From Pseudopelagicola sp. (GTDB lineage Bacteria > Pseudomonadota > Alphaproteobacteria > Rhodobacterales > Rhodobacteraceae), in NCBI GenBank assembly GCA_026195905.1, contig JAPHRE010000013.1:62001-126000 (forward strand): DNA of 64,000 bases, given 5' to 3'. Below the pieces are notes generated by a model. That model made no database searches and was not told the origin of the DNA. It saw nothing but the letters and a program-made list of their open reading frames with translations. This document shows, one piece after another, positions 1 to 9,077 of this stretch (positions within the stretch are counted from its first letter, which is position 1; each line of letters begins with the position of its first letter). Made by a program: the position numbers and the translations under genes.

Positions 1-39
1 GGCTGCGCCGTGCAGTTGGGCGAGATCGGCGGGGGTCAT
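1..39 (-). CDS. rimI: RimI-like N-acetyltransferase, N-terminal fragment (cut by window edge)
   Basis: Only the first 13 codons are present (MTPADLAQLHGAA), running off the left edge. The ATG overlaps the stop of tsaB in an ATGA arrangement, so the two are almost certainly translationally coupled. In many alphaproteobacteria the gene after tsaB encodes RimI, the GNAT acetyltransferase that modifies the N-terminus of ribosomal protein S18 and related targets. The fragment itself is too short to show the GNAT fold, so the name rests on gene order alone. Confidence 0.5.
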   Translation of the reverse strand, partial: MTPADLAQLHGAA

Positions 40-692
40 GCGAGGATGGTCGGGGCGGTATCGCGCGCGGGCGCGGCGTCTGCGGGCTTGAGGTAGAGCG
101 GAGCCGGGCGGGCGGGGGCGTCTTGCCAGCGCAGCGCGGCAATGCGCGCGATGGCCGGTGCAGAGGCATGGGCGGGCGGCATAACACGCGCTTTCAGGGT
201 TTCAGCGACGCTTTGCGCGGCAGAGCCGATGCATGTCAGCCCAGGCTCTGAGAGGGCGTCTGGCAGGTCTGAAAGCGCCATGAGCGTTGGGGCGAGCGCG
301 TGATGCGTGCGGTATCCGGCAAGATACGCGTGTTCGCGCGGTGCGGACAGGCAGGCGAGAACCGGGCCGGTCGCGTCGTGAGCCAGCGCATCGAGGCTTG
401 AGACCCCGACCGCAGGGATTGAGCGCGCAAGTGCGAGACCGCGGGCAGCAGAGACCGAAAGCCGGATGCCGGTAAAGTTTCCGGGACCAATGCCGACGCC
501 AATGGCGGCAAGATCGGGCCAGGAGGCGCCTGCATCGGCAAGAACCTCTTCTATAAGGGGGAAGAGGCGTTCGGCCTGTCCGCGCTTCATGTCTTCTTGG
601 GTGGCGGCGAGAACGCGATCACCACAAAGCAGAGCGGCGGCGCAATGCGCCGCCGATGTGTCAAACCCGAGGATCAGGGGGTCAGACGGCAA
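36..692 (-). CDS. tsaB: tRNA threonylcarbamoyladenosine biosynthesis protein TsaB
   Basis: TsaB is the non-catalytic partner of TsaD in the cytoplasmic complex that makes t6A37 on ANN-decoding tRNAs. The 218-aa product has the ASKHA-type N-terminus (LGFDTSAAHCAAAL, residues 8-21) and the family signature GIGPGNFTGIRL around residues 67-78; length is normal. The start is a TTG inside the last codons of nfuA (11-nt overlap), with GAGGTG about 7 nt upstream as ribosome-binding site. No ATG fits before the conserved DTS motif. It is followed by rimI with a 4-nt overlap, giving an nfuA-tsaB-rimI unit. Confidence 0.9.
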   Translation of the reverse strand: MPSDPLILGFDTSAAHCAAALLCGDRVLAATQEDMKRGQAERLFPLIEEVLADAGASWPDLAAIGVGIGPGNFTGIRLSVSAARGLALARSIPAVGVSSLDALAHDATGPVLACLSAPREHAYLAGYRTHHALAPTLMALSDLPDALSEPGLTCIGSAAQSVAETLKARVMPPAHASAPAIARIAALRWQDAPARPAPLYLKPADAAPARDTAPTILA

Positions 693-1245
693 CCGGGCGC
701 ACCTCGGTGACTTCTGGGATGTAGTGCCGCAAGAGGTTCTCGATCCCCATCTTGAGGGTCAGGGTCGACGATGGGCAGCCCGCACAAGCCCCTTGCATAT
801 GCAGGTAGACAACGCCGCGATCAAAGCCGTGGAACGTAATGTCGCCACCGTCTTGGGCCACGGCAGGGCGCACACGGGTGTCGAGAAGTTCCTTGATCTG
901 GCCGACGATCTCGGAATCCGGGCCATCGTGTTCGGCATGGCCGGACGACACAGAGGCGGCCCCTGCCATGACGGGTTGGCCGGATTGGAAATGCTCCATG
1001 ATGGCACCAAGGAGGGCGGGTTTGATATGATCCCACTCGACGGCGTCTTCTTTGGTTACGGTGACAAAGTCCGTGCCAAAAAACACCGCAGCGACGCCTT
1101 TGATGGCGAACAGACGGGTTGCCAAGGGCGAGGCGTCAGCGCCTTCCGGCGAAGGAAAATCCGCAGTGCCGGTTTCAAGCACGGTCTGCCCCGGCAGGAA
1201 TTTCAGCGTGGCGGGGTTTGGCGTGGATTCAGTTTGAATAAACAT
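682..1245 (-). CDS. nfuA: NfuA/NifU-family Fe-S cluster carrier protein
   Basis: This 187-aa protein has an N-terminal Nfu_N domain (starts MFIQTESTPNPATLKFLPG) and a C-terminal NifU-like domain. The latter carries the cluster-binding CxxC (GACAGCPSS, Cys154 and Cys157). It belongs to the Nfu carriers that bind a [4Fe-4S] cluster at a dimer interface and deliver it to apo-enzymes. It is the first gene of a leftward unit with tsaB and rimI. An Irr-box-like palindrome lies 62 nt upstream of the start, so iron-responsive expression is likely. Start choice is supported by the family's typical N-terminus. Confidence 0.92.
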   Translation of the reverse strand: MFIQTESTPNPATLKFLPGQTVLETGTADFPSPEGADASPLATRLFAIKGVAAVFFGTDFVTVTKEDAVEWDHIKPALLGAIMEHFQSGQPVMAGAASVSSGHAEHDGPDSEIVGQIKELLDTRVRPAVAQDGGDITFHGFDRGVVYLHMQGACAGCPSSTLTLKMGIENLLRHYIPEVTEVRPVAV

Positions 1246-1306
1246 GGCGGATGCACCTTTTCTCTATTGCCTTGAGATATGCGCTTCTGAGGCGTGATAG
1301 TCAAGG

Positions 1307-1323
1307 TTTAGAATGATTCTAAG
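1307..1323 (-). promoter_or_regulatory. Irr-type iron control element (ICE box) upstream of nfuA
   Basis: The 17-mer TTTAGAATGATTCTAAG is an almost perfect inverted repeat (TTTAGAAT and ATTCTAA arms). It matches the iron control element bound by Irr, the haem-responsive Fur-family regulator of alphaproteobacteria. It lies between the end of the usp gene and the start of nfuA, 62 nt upstream of the nfuA ATG. A closely similar site precedes mbfA at 31845-31861. Binding by Irr is inferred. Confidence 0.75.
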
Positions 1324-1338
1324 CAAGTGCTCTGGCGA

Positions 1339-1794
1339 TCAGGTGATCGATTCAAGCCGCTCTTTTGACATGTCGCCGGGCACGATGGTGATCGGAACGG
1401 GAAGGCTTCCCGAGGTCTTGGAGAGCTGTGATACGAGTGGGCCTGGACCTTTCTTGTCGATACCTGCCCCAAGGACGAGAACCCCGACTTTGGGATCGTC
1501 CTGTATCTGTCCAAGGATTTCCTTAACGGCTTCGCCCTCGCGGATGACGAGTTCGGGGTCAATGCCCTGCCTGTCGCGCATCCATTTGGCGAAGACTTCG
1601 AAATGGGCGATGATCCGTTCGCGGGTCTCTTCGCGCATGATGTCGCTTACGCCGATCCAGTGGTTAAATTCATCGGGTGGAATAATCGACAAGATCTGAA
1701 CGCCTGCGCCGGTATTTGCAGCGCGCATTGCGGCAAAGCGCATGGCGTTGAGGCATTCACGGCTATCATCAAGAACGACAAGGAACTTGCGCAT
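1339..1794 (-). CDS. Universal stress protein (UspA family)
   Basis: The 151-aa product starts MRKFLVVLDDSRECLNAM and ends with SGSLPVPITIVPG, the usual single-domain Usp layout with an alpha/beta nucleotide-binding fold. The family is linked to survival under starvation and other stress, but a specific role cannot be read from sequence. The start was placed at the ATG at 1794 because AAGGGAGAC precedes it at good spacing and the Usp fold begins there. The reading frame is open further upstream without homology. It lies 79 nt downstream of the aminotransferase gene on the same strand. Confidence 0.88.
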   Translation of the reverse strand: MRKFLVVLDDSRECLNAMRFAAMRAANTGAGVQILSIIPPDEFNHWIGVSDIMREETRERIIAHFEVFAKWMRDRQGIDPELVIREGEAVKEILGQIQDDPKVGVLVLGAGIDKKGPGPLVSQLSKTSGSLPVPITIVPGDMSKERLESIT

Positions 1795-1873
1795 TTGTTC
1801 GTCTCCCTTGCGGCAATCATGGCGCATGGCTGGGGAACAGGCAATGCATATACGCCCATCCCCCGGAGAGGTA

Positions 1874-2743
1874 TCAGGCTGTGGAGCGTGCCCAGTCCCA
1901 ATACATTTCGCGCACACGACGGGTTACGGGGCCGATCTGATATTGGCGGTCATCCAGAGCTGTGACCGGGGTCACTTTGGAGAAGTTGCCGGACAGAAAA
2001 ACCTCGTCTGCGTCATCGAAATCCGCGAAAGACAGGACGGTTTCGTGCACTTTCATCCCTTCGGCGCGCATATTGGACATGTGGCGCGCACGGGTGATTC
2101 CGGCGAGGAACGTGCCGTTTTCGATCGGGGTAAAGACTTCGCCATCCTTGACCATGAAGACATTGGCGGTGGCGCTTTCTGCGACATTGCCCATTGCGTC
2201 GGCCACGAGCGCGTTGCCAAAGCCCTTGGAGCGGGCCTCGACGAGCATCCGCGCGTTATTGGGGTAAAGGCAGCCCGCCTTGGCGTTGACCACCGCGCAT
2301 TCAAGCACGGGGCGCCGGAACCGTGTCCGGGTCAGGGTCGTCGATGCCTCGGGCGGGGCCATAGGAGTGGCCTCAAGACAGAGGGCAAAGCCGGTCGTAT
2401 CCTGTGTCGGGGCGATGGCCGATGTCGTCATGTCGCCGTCGATGCCCCAATACATGGGCCGGATATAGACTGCGTCTTCGGGGCCAAAGGCGGCAAGACC
2501 CTCGTGGACGATGTCGAGCATATCTTCGGTCGAGACGGTTGGGGTCAGCATTAGTGCCTTGGCCGAACGGTTTACGCGCGCCAGATGCGGTTCAAGATCG
2601 GGGGTCATGCCCTCGAAATAGCGCGCACCGTCAAACACCGTTGTGCCAAGCCACGCGCCGTGATCGGCGGCGCGCATGATGGGCACATCGCCTTCGTGCC
2701 ATGTGCCGTTAAAGTAGGTTCGGATTGTATCGCTGATAGCCAT
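1874..2743 (-). CDS. ilvE: Class IV PLP aminotransferase, probable branched-chain amino acid aminotransferase
   Basis: The 289-aa protein fits the fold-type IV branched-chain aminotransferase family. It probably interconverts Leu, Ile and Val with their 2-oxo acids, using 2-oxoglutarate. Visible features are DHGAWLGTTVFDGARYFEG near the N-terminus, the PLP-lysine region AVVNAKAGCLYPN, and ESATANVF in the cofactor-binding loop. The start at 2743 is supported by GGGAGATACGCAA just upstream; the frame stays open 99 nt further without homology. D-amino-acid transaminases and aminodeoxychorismate lyases share the fold, so the substrate is moderately certain. Confidence 0.82.
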   Translation of the reverse strand: MAISDTIRTYFNGTWHEGDVPIMRAADHGAWLGTTVFDGARYFEGMTPDLEPHLARVNRSAKALMLTPTVSTEDMLDIVHEGLAAFGPEDAVYIRPMYWGIDGDMTTSAIAPTQDTTGFALCLEATPMAPPEASTTLTRTRFRRPVLECAVVNAKAGCLYPNNARMLVEARSKGFGNALVADAMGNVAESATANVFMVKDGEVFTPIENGTFLAGITRARHMSNMRAEGMKVHETVLSFADFDDADEVFLSGNFSKVTPVTALDDRQYQIGPVTRRVREMYWDWARSTA

Positions 2744-2814
2744 TTGCGTATCTCCCTCGCTCGCTCCGGCGGATGCTAGACCCGGTCCCTGTGGAGGTCC
2801 AGAGGCAAAGAGAC

Positions 2815-2839
2815 CCCCCGGCCTGGGGAAGGCCGGGGG
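2815..2839 (-). terminator. Hairpin terminator downstream of trpS
   Basis: CCCCCGGCC and GGCCGGGGG form a perfect 9-bp GC-rich stem around a 7-nt loop. On the minus strand the stem is followed by TCTCTTT, a modest U-rich tail. It sits about 95 nt after the trpS stop and before the aminotransferase gene, so it probably ends the trpS transcript. The 190-bp gap otherwise shows no convincing gene. Confidence 0.6.
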
Positions 2840-2933
2840 CAAAAGATCAGATGCTTAAAAGGTATTCTTGAAAAGCCTCGCAGGGTGCGAATACCGTCAG
2901 AATAGCCTCTTTATGATTCACAAATGTGACGGA

Positions 2934-3968
2934 TCATGCTCCGACCATGCCGACGATTTCGTAGGTCTTTTTTAGAATCGGCGCGGCGATTTCGCGGGCG
3001 CGGTTCGCACCAGAGGCAAGAATGCGGTCGATCTCGTCTTTTTCCTGCATGAGGCGTGCCATCTCGGTCGAGATGGGGGCGAGTTTTTCGACGGCCAGTT
3101 CAGAGAGGATTGGTTTGAATTCCGAAAATTGCTTACCGCCCATCTCTGAAAGCACCGCATCAATGCTCTGGTCGGCCATTGCGGCGTAGATATTCACGAG
3201 GTTGCGCGCCTCGGGGCGATCTTCAAGCCCCTTGGCCTCGGAGGGCAGGGCGTCCGGGTCGGTCTTGGCCTTACGGATTTTCTTGGCGATGGTGTCGGCG
3301 TCGTCGGTCATATTGATCCGGCTGGCATCCGAGGGATCGGATTTCGACATTTTCTTGGAGCCATCGCGCAGCGACATGACACGGGTTGCGGCGCCTTCGA
3401 TCACGGGTTCGGTGATGGGGAAATGATCGACGCCGTAGTCGTGATTGAATTTGACCGCAATGTCGCGGGTCAGTTCAAGATGCTGCTTTTGATCTTCGCC
3501 CACCGGCACATGAGTCGCGTGGTAGATGAGGATATCAGCGGCCATGAGGGCCGGGTAGGCAAAGAGGCCAAGCGAGGCGTTCTGCTGGTTCTTGCCGGCC
3601 TTGTCCTTCCATTGTGTCATGCGCTGCATCCAGCCCATGCGGGCGACGCAATTGAACACCCAGGCAAGCTGTGCATGCTCGGCAACCTGGCTCTGGTTGA
3701 AGAGGATGGACTTGTTCGGGTCGAGCCCTGCGGCGATGAAACCGGCACAGAGTTCGCGCGTCGCACGTTGGAGGTCTTCGGGGTTTTGCCAGACGGTGAT
3801 CGCGTGCATGTCGACCATGCAGTAGAGCGTTTGCATGTCGTCGCTTTGCATGTCCACGAAACGCTTGAGCGCGCCGAGATAGTTGCCCAAGTGCAGGTTG
3901 CCCGAGGGTTGGATGCCCGAGAAGACCCGCGGGGTGAAGGTTGAGGACGTTTGGACCGCCTCGTTCAT
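2934..3968 (-). CDS. trpS: Tryptophanyl-tRNA synthetase
   Basis: This class I aminoacyl-tRNA synthetase of 344 aa charges tRNA-Trp. The HIGH-type signature is PSGNLHLGN (residues 21-29), and the KMSKS loop is intact at about residues 206-210 ([12 protein letters not shown]). The chosen ATG at 3968 gives the usual N-terminus shortly before the Rossmann fold; the 21 codons of open frame upstream show no homology. It stands alone on the minus strand, divergent from the rhomboid-like gene. Confidence 0.96.
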   Translation of the reverse strand: MNEAVQTSSTFTPRVFSGIQPSGNLHLGNYLGALKRFVDMQSDDMQTLYCMVDMHAITVWQNPEDLQRATRELCAGFIAAGLDPNKSILFNQSQVAEHAQLAWVFNCVARMGWMQRMTQWKDKAGKNQQNASLGLFAYPALMAADILIYHATHVPVGEDQKQHLELTRDIAVKFNHDYGVDHFPITEPVIEGAATRVMSLRDGSKKMSKSDPSDASRINMTDDADTIAKKIRKAKTDPDALPSEAKGLEDRPEARNLVNIYAAMADQSIDAVLSEMGGKQFSEFKPILSELAVEKLAPISTEMARLMQEKDEIDRILASGANRAREIAAPILKKTYEIVGMVGA

Positions 3969-4042
3969 GGGGAATACTCCGTCTGGATTTATGGCTGTCG
4001 TTGCCTTACCGATGGGGCAAAAGCCCGTCAAGGAGAGCAGGC

Positions 4043-4732
4043 ATGTCCGAACCCGAGCATTCTCACCCGATCAATCCGCTTCCGCCGGTGGTTGTTGCGC
4101 TATTCCTTCTCATTGCGGGGATCGAGATGGTCTTTGCGCTTGGGGCGCAGGGGATCTTGGGCGGACCAGAGGCGATTGGTTGGCGTATTGCGGCCATTCA
4201 AAAATACGCCTTTGCCGACGAAATCTTTGGTTGGATGTTTGCCAACAATATCTGGCCCGTGGAGCATGTGATCCGCACCGTAACCTACCTATTCGTGCAT
4301 GGCAGTTTCACCCATGCGGCCTTTGCGGGCGTGATGCTTTTGGCGCTTGGCAAGATGGTTGGCGAGGTGTTTTCGGCGCTGGCCACATTGGCAATCTTTG
4401 TGCTGTCCGGCATTGTCGGGGCGCTGGGCTATGCGCTTTTCCTTGACGCATCACAGCCGTTATTCGGAGCGTTTCCTGGTATCTATGGTCTGATCGGTGC
4501 GTTTACGTTTCTGCTTTGGACGCGTCTCGGTCAGTTGGGCGCCAATCAGGCGCGGGCGTTTGTGATGATTGGCTTTCTGCTTGGGATCCAGCTTTTGTTC
4601 GGTCTTTTGTTTGGGGGCAATAAGGATTGGGTCGCGGATGTATGCGGATTCGCGACGGGGTTTCTTTTGTCTTTTGTGTTTGCGCCGGGAGGCTGGCAGC
4701 ATCTTGTCTCGAAGCTACGCAAGCGGGACTAG
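4043..4732 (+). CDS. Rhomboid-like membrane protein lacking catalytic residues (pseudoprotease)
   Basis: The 229-aa integral membrane protein has about six hydrophobic segments and rhomboid landmarks: a long L1 region, [10 protein letters not shown] before TM2, a GxxxG-like TM4 motif and GFATG in TM6. Where active rhomboids have GASG with the catalytic Ser, this protein has GAFPG. The TM6 histidine position reads DVCGF, an Asp. The oxyanion-side Asn after the TM2 His is also absent. It is therefore probably an inactive rhomboid homologue that binds membrane proteins rather than cleaving them. AAGGAGAG precedes the ATG at 4043. Its 3' end overlaps the convergent murJ gene by 4 nt. Confidence 0.75.
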   Translation: MSEPEHSHPINPLPPVVVALFLLIAGIEMVFALGAQGILGGPEAIGWRIAAIQKYAFADEIFGWMFANNIWPVEHVIRTVTYLFVHGSFTHAAFAGVMLLALGKMVGEVFSALATLAIFVLSGIVGALGYALFLDASQPLFGAFPGIYGLIGAFTFLLWTRLGQLGANQARAFVMIGFLLGIQLLFGLLFGGNKDWVADVCGFATGFLLSFVFAPGGWQHLVSKLRKRD

Positions 4733-6270
4733 GCGCGGCGTGCTGCACGGCGGAAATCTGAAAGTTTGAAGGCGCCGATGATGTGGCCCGAGGCGAAATA
4801 GACCGCCGCACCGCCAAAGATCAGCAGCGCCAGCGCGAGATAGCGCCAGCCATCCGTGCCAAGGGCCGGGCCGAGGGCAATGGTCAACGCCCAGAGCGTG
4901 CCCCCCATGATGGCAGAGGCCAAACAGATTCGCGGCAAACGACGACGCAGGCGCTCATCAAACTTTGCGACATAGCCCATAGGGCGCGTGCCCTTGTAGA
5001 GCAGAGCAACCATAACCCAAGCGGCCAGCGTTGTTGCGATGGCGGGGGCGACCCAGCCGATGAGGGGCGCAAGGCCGATGGCGACAACGGCGTTCACAAA
5101 CATCGCCCAAAGTGCATAGCGAAACGGGGTCTTGGTGTCTTCGCGGGCAAAGAAAAGCGGTTGCAGGATTTTTTGGACAACAAATGCGGGCAGGCCGAGG
5201 CCATAGATGGCCACAGCAACGGCGATGGCGGCGCTATCGTCCGCCGTTGTTGCGCCGCGCTCAAACAGCACCGAGACGAGTGGCATCGGGATCACCACAA
5301 GGGCGATGGCGCAGGGGATGGTCAACGCGAGCGAAATCTCGGCCGCACGGGATAGGGCGGTGCGCGATCCGGCCTCGTCATCGGCTTTGAGGCGGCGCGA
5401 GAGATCAGGCAGAAGCACGATACCAATCGCGATACCCACAACGCCGAGCGGAAGTTGGTAGAGGCGGTCAGCGGCAAAAAGCCAACCGACAGCGCGGTCA
5501 AAATATGAGGCGACTTGTTGGCCCACGAGCAGGTTCACCTGCACCACCCCTCCGGCCAGCGCGGCGGGAATGGCGATTGTGATGAGACGCTTCATCTCGG
5601 GGGACCAGCGCGGACGTTGCAGGGTCAGCGGGAAACCGGCACGGGCCGCAGCCACCCAGACAAGGACGAGTTGGGCAATGCCAGCGACCGGGATTGCCCA
5701 AATCAATGCGCGGGCCACATCCAAGCCAAGCCAATATGCCAGCGATATGGCCGAGACCAAAAGAATGTTGAGCAAGACCGGTGCGGCCGCAGCCGCAGCA
5801 AAGCGCCCGGTCGCATTGAGCACGCCAGAGAGGAGCGCGGCCAGTGAGATAAACAGGATATAGGGAAAGGCAATCCGCCCGAATTCTACCGAGAGTGCAA
5901 ATTGCTCCTGTCCCGCAAAACCCGAGGCCAAGCCCCAGATCAGCCAAGGCATGATCAATTGCGCCAAGAGCGTCAGCGCGATCAGCACCATTGTCAGACC
6001 GGCAAACGCCTCACGGGCAAAGCCCAGCGGGTCTTCTTTGCCTTCGAATTTCTTGGAGAACATTGGCACGAAGGCCATGTTGAACGCGCCCTCGGCAAAG
6101 AAGCGACGGAACATGTTCGGCAACCGGAAGGCGACGACATAGGCCTCGTAGAGGGGGCCCGTTCCAAGCAGTGCGAGGATAAGGATGTCGCGCACGAACC
6201 CAAGGATGCGGCTTGCCATCGTCCAGCCGCCCACAGTCAGGAAGCTACGCATCAGGCGGATTGGCTTCAC
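4729..6270 (-). CDS. murJ: Lipid II flippase MurJ
   Basis: The 513-aa protein of the MOP superfamily has about 14 membrane segments and the MurJ N-terminus (LMRSFLTVGGWTMASRILGF). It also has the family motif with RLPNMFRRFFAEGAFNMAFVP in the first third. MurJ moves the undecaprenyl-linked peptidoglycan precursor lipid II across the inner membrane. The start overlaps the stop of glnD by 4 nt, so the two are translationally coupled. Length and topology are normal. Confidence 0.95.
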   Translation of the reverse strand: MKPIRLMRSFLTVGGWTMASRILGFVRDILILALLGTGPLYEAYVVAFRLPNMFRRFFAEGAFNMAFVPMFSKKFEGKEDPLGFAREAFAGLTMVLIALTLLAQLIMPWLIWGLASGFAGQEQFALSVEFGRIAFPYILFISLAALLSGVLNATGRFAAAAAAPVLLNILLVSAISLAYWLGLDVARALIWAIPVAGIAQLVLVWVAAARAGFPLTLQRPRWSPEMKRLITIAIPAALAGGVVQVNLLVGQQVASYFDRAVGWLFAADRLYQLPLGVVGIAIGIVLLPDLSRRLKADDEAGSRTALSRAAEISLALTIPCAIALVVIPMPLVSVLFERGATTADDSAAIAVAVAIYGLGLPAFVVQKILQPLFFAREDTKTPFRYALWAMFVNAVVAIGLAPLIGWVAPAIATTLAAWVMVALLYKGTRPMGYVAKFDERLRRRLPRICLASAIMGGTLWALTIALGPALGTDGWRYLALALLIFGGAAVYFASGHIIGAFKLSDFRRAARRA

Positions 6271-9077
6271 GAAATGGCCCTTTCGACGCCGCGCTCAATG
6301 GCTTCGCGCAGTTTTTTCTCAAGCGTCTGTTGCTTGGCTTTGGAATGGAATTTCAGGCCAAACATATCTTTGACGTAGAAACTATCGACGACCTGTTCGC
6401 CGTAGGTCGCGATCACGGCCGAGGCGATGTAGACATTGTTATTTGCAAGCGTACGGGTCAGATCGTGCAAGAGGCCGGGGCGGTCGCGCGTATCAACTTC
6501 GATAATAGTATAAATTTCAGAGCCATCATTGTCGAAGATGATCGTCGTCGGCACCCTGAAGGCGCGTTCGCGCTTTTTGATGACATCGCGCGATTTCATG
6601 GCTTCGGTTGCGATGACTTCACCTTTGAGGGTTTTCTCGATCATCTGGCGCAGACGCTTGAGGCGCCCCGCCTCGTAGGGCGAGCCGTCGGCATCTTGAA
6701 TCCAGAATGCGGCGGTCGCGTAGCCATCCTTGGAGGTAAAGGTCCGTGCATCCACAATATTGGCCCCGACAAGGGCCAGCGCACCACACATGCGGCTAAA
6801 TATGCCGGGGTGGTCCGCCATAGCAAAGCAGGCGCGGGTGGCGTCGCGGTCTTCGTCCGGGTGCAGGTCGATGCGAATTTCATCATCGTCTATATCACGA
6901 AGCAGTTCTGCAAAGACCTTATGTGCCGTGATATGCAGCCCCTGCCAATAGGGATCGTAATGGCGTGTCGTTTCGCGCTTGAGGTCTTTCGCGGGCCAGT
7001 CGGCAAGCTCTGCGCGTAGTTTCTTTTTCGCCTCGGTGCCGCGGTTTTCGCGATTGATCGCTTCCATCCCGTCTTCGAGAGCAACGCGCGTCTGGCGATA
7101 GAGCGCCCGCAAAAGAGCGGCTTTCCAATTGTTCCAGACATCGGGACCAACGCCGCGAATGTCGCAGACCGTCAGCACCGTCAGCAGGTTGAGCCGGTCG
7201 ACAGAACGCACGGCCTTGGCGAAATCGCGCACGGTGCGCGGGTCGGCGATGTCGCGTTTTTGGGCGGTATCGGACATTAGAAGGTGATAGCGCACAAGCC
7301 ATTCAACGGTTTCGCATTCGCTTTTCTTGAGGCCAAGCGCGGGGGCCACCCGACGGGTGATCTGTGCGCCGAGGATGGAGTGATCGGTTTCGCGCCCCTT
7401 GCCAATATCGTGCAATAGCATGGCGACCATGAGCACCCGGCGGTTGATGCCAGTCTTGATGATCTCGGATGACAGCGGCAGCTCGACCTCAAGCTCTTCG
7501 CGTTCGATTTGAGCGTAGTTCGAGATGACCTGAATCGTGTGCTCGTCGACCGTATAGGAATGATACATGTTGAATTGCATCATCGCGACGACCGGGGCGA
7601 ATTCGGGGATGAAGGCGGCAAGAACGCCAAGTTCATTCATACGGCGCAAGGCGCGTTCGGGGTTGCCATGCTTGAGGAGCAACCCAAGAAAGATCTTCTG
7701 TGCCTCTTTGTTGGCGCGAAAGCTATCATCAATCAGGTGTAGGTTGGCGGTCACGAGGCGCATGGCATCGGGGTGGATCAAAAGCCCGGTGCGCAGACCC
7801 TCTTCGAACAGGCGCAAGAGGTTGAGCGGGTCTCTTAGGAAGTCGTCGTCGTCGATGATTGCAAGGCGGTTGTTGATGACTTTGTAGCCGGGCTTGATCC
7901 GGCGGCGGCGACGGAAAAGGCGTTCCATAAGTGGCGCTGCCTTGGCGTGGTCGGCCTCAAGTTTGGTCAACAAGATACGGGTGAGATCGCCAACGGATGT
8001 TGCATGGCGGAAATAGTCCTGCATGAAATGTTCGACCGCGCGCCGCCCTCCTTTGTCGAGATAGCCCATGCGCTCGGCCACCTGCACCTGCAAATCGAAA
8101 GTCAACTGTTCGACGGGACGGCCGGAAAGGATATGCATGTGACCCCGCACCGCCCAGAGGAAGTTCTCGGCCTGTGCAAAGCGGTCATATTCATCCTCGT
8201 GAAACAATCCCTTGTCGAGCAGGTCTCGGGCTTGTTGGACGTGGTAGACATATTTGGCAATCCAGAACAAGGATTGCAGATCGCGCAGGCCGCCTTTGCC
8301 CTCTTTCACGTTGGGCTCGACCATGTAGCGTTCGCCCTGTTTCTTATGGCGTTCGTCACGTTCGTTGAGTTTGGCCTCGATGAATTCGCGCTCAGTGCCT
8401 TCGAAAAGCTCTTTTTCCAGCCGAGTGTTCAATTCGTCGTCGAGGGGCGCGTGGCCGCGCAGGAAGCGGTTTTCAAGAAGCGCCGTTCGGATGGTGAAAT
8501 CCTCGGCTCCAAGGCGCAGGCAGTCTTTGACTGTGCGCGAGGCATGGCCAACCTTGAGTCGCAAGTCCCACAGGATGTAGAGCATCGTTTCGATGACGCT
8601 TTCGGCCCAGGGGGTGATTTTGTAAGGGGTCAGGAAAAGCAGGTCGACATCGGATTGAGGCGCCATTTCGCCCCGCCCGTAGCCACCCACGGCAAAGAGC
8701 GCGATACGCTCGGCCTCTGTCGGGGTTGCGAGCGGATGCAGGTAGGTTGTCGCGACATAATGCGCAGCACCGACAAGGCAGTCCGTGACCCAAGTATAGG
8801 CGCTTTTCATCGCCCGCGCATCGCGCGGTTTGGCCAGAAACCCGGCCTCAATCGCGGCATTGGCCGATTTACGCACGGCGAGCAGATGCTGGACAACCGC
8901 GTCGCGAAACGCCCGATCCTCCGCATGTTCTTGACGCGCGGCGCTTATAGCGTCGAGCAATGCCTTGCGGTCGAGAATGTCATCTGCCGGGCTCACGAGC
9001 GCGACGGTTGGGGCGGGTAGAGGGCCAGCGTCCGGTTCAGAAACCGAAGCCGCCGAAGCTTTTTGGCGCAGGGTCAA
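6267..9077 (-). CDS. glnD: Bifunctional PII uridylyltransferase/uridylyl-removing enzyme
   Basis: GlnD is the cytoplasmic glutamine sensor that uridylylates PII proteins when nitrogen is short and removes UMP when glutamine is high. In order, the 936-aa protein shows the nucleotidyltransferase motif GGYGRGEMAPQSDVD (about residues 130-145), a helical PII-uridylyltransferase domain, an HD domain with LLHDIGKGRETDHS, and two C-terminal ACT repeats (DHPGIFSRMCGAL and DRPGLLHDLTRTL). The TTG start at 9077 overlaps the upstream gene by 41 nt and lacks a clear ribosome site. A GTG at 8996 is the alternative. murJ follows with a 4-nt overlap. Confidence 0.93.
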   Translation of the reverse strand: MTLRQKASAASVSEPDAGPLPAPTVALVSPADDILDRKALLDAISAARQEHAEDRAFRDAVVQHLLAVRKSANAAIEAGFLAKPRDARAMKSAYTWVTDCLVGAAHYVATTYLHPLATPTEAERIALFAVGGYGRGEMAPQSDVDLLFLTPYKITPWAESVIETMLYILWDLRLKVGHASRTVKDCLRLGAEDFTIRTALLENRFLRGHAPLDDELNTRLEKELFEGTEREFIEAKLNERDERHKKQGERYMVEPNVKEGKGGLRDLQSLFWIAKYVYHVQQARDLLDKGLFHEDEYDRFAQAENFLWAVRGHMHILSGRPVEQLTFDLQVQVAERMGYLDKGGRRAVEHFMQDYFRHATSVGDLTRILLTKLEADHAKAAPLMERLFRRRRRIKPGYKVINNRLAIIDDDDFLRDPLNLLRLFEEGLRTGLLIHPDAMRLVTANLHLIDDSFRANKEAQKIFLGLLLKHGNPERALRRMNELGVLAAFIPEFAPVVAMMQFNMYHSYTVDEHTIQVISNYAQIEREELEVELPLSSEIIKTGINRRVLMVAMLLHDIGKGRETDHSILGAQITRRVAPALGLKKSECETVEWLVRYHLLMSDTAQKRDIADPRTVRDFAKAVRSVDRLNLLTVLTVCDIRGVGPDVWNNWKAALLRALYRQTRVALEDGMEAINRENRGTEAKKKLRAELADWPAKDLKRETTRHYDPYWQGLHITAHKVFAELLRDIDDDEIRIDLHPDEDRDATRACFAMADHPGIFSRMCGALALVGANIVDARTFTSKDGYATAAFWIQDADGSPYEAGRLKRLRQMIEKTLKGEVIATEAMKSRDVIKKRERAFRVPTTIIFDNDGSEIYTIIEVDTRDRPGLLHDLTRTLANNNVYIASAVIATYGEQVVDSFYVKDMFGLKFHSKAKQQTLEKKLREAIERGVERAIS

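Noticed and set aside
2847-2921. 24-codon GTG-started frame between trpS and the terminator hairpin
   Set aside because: It ends neatly before the hairpin but has no ribosome-binding site and no recognisable sequence; chance is the simplest explanation.
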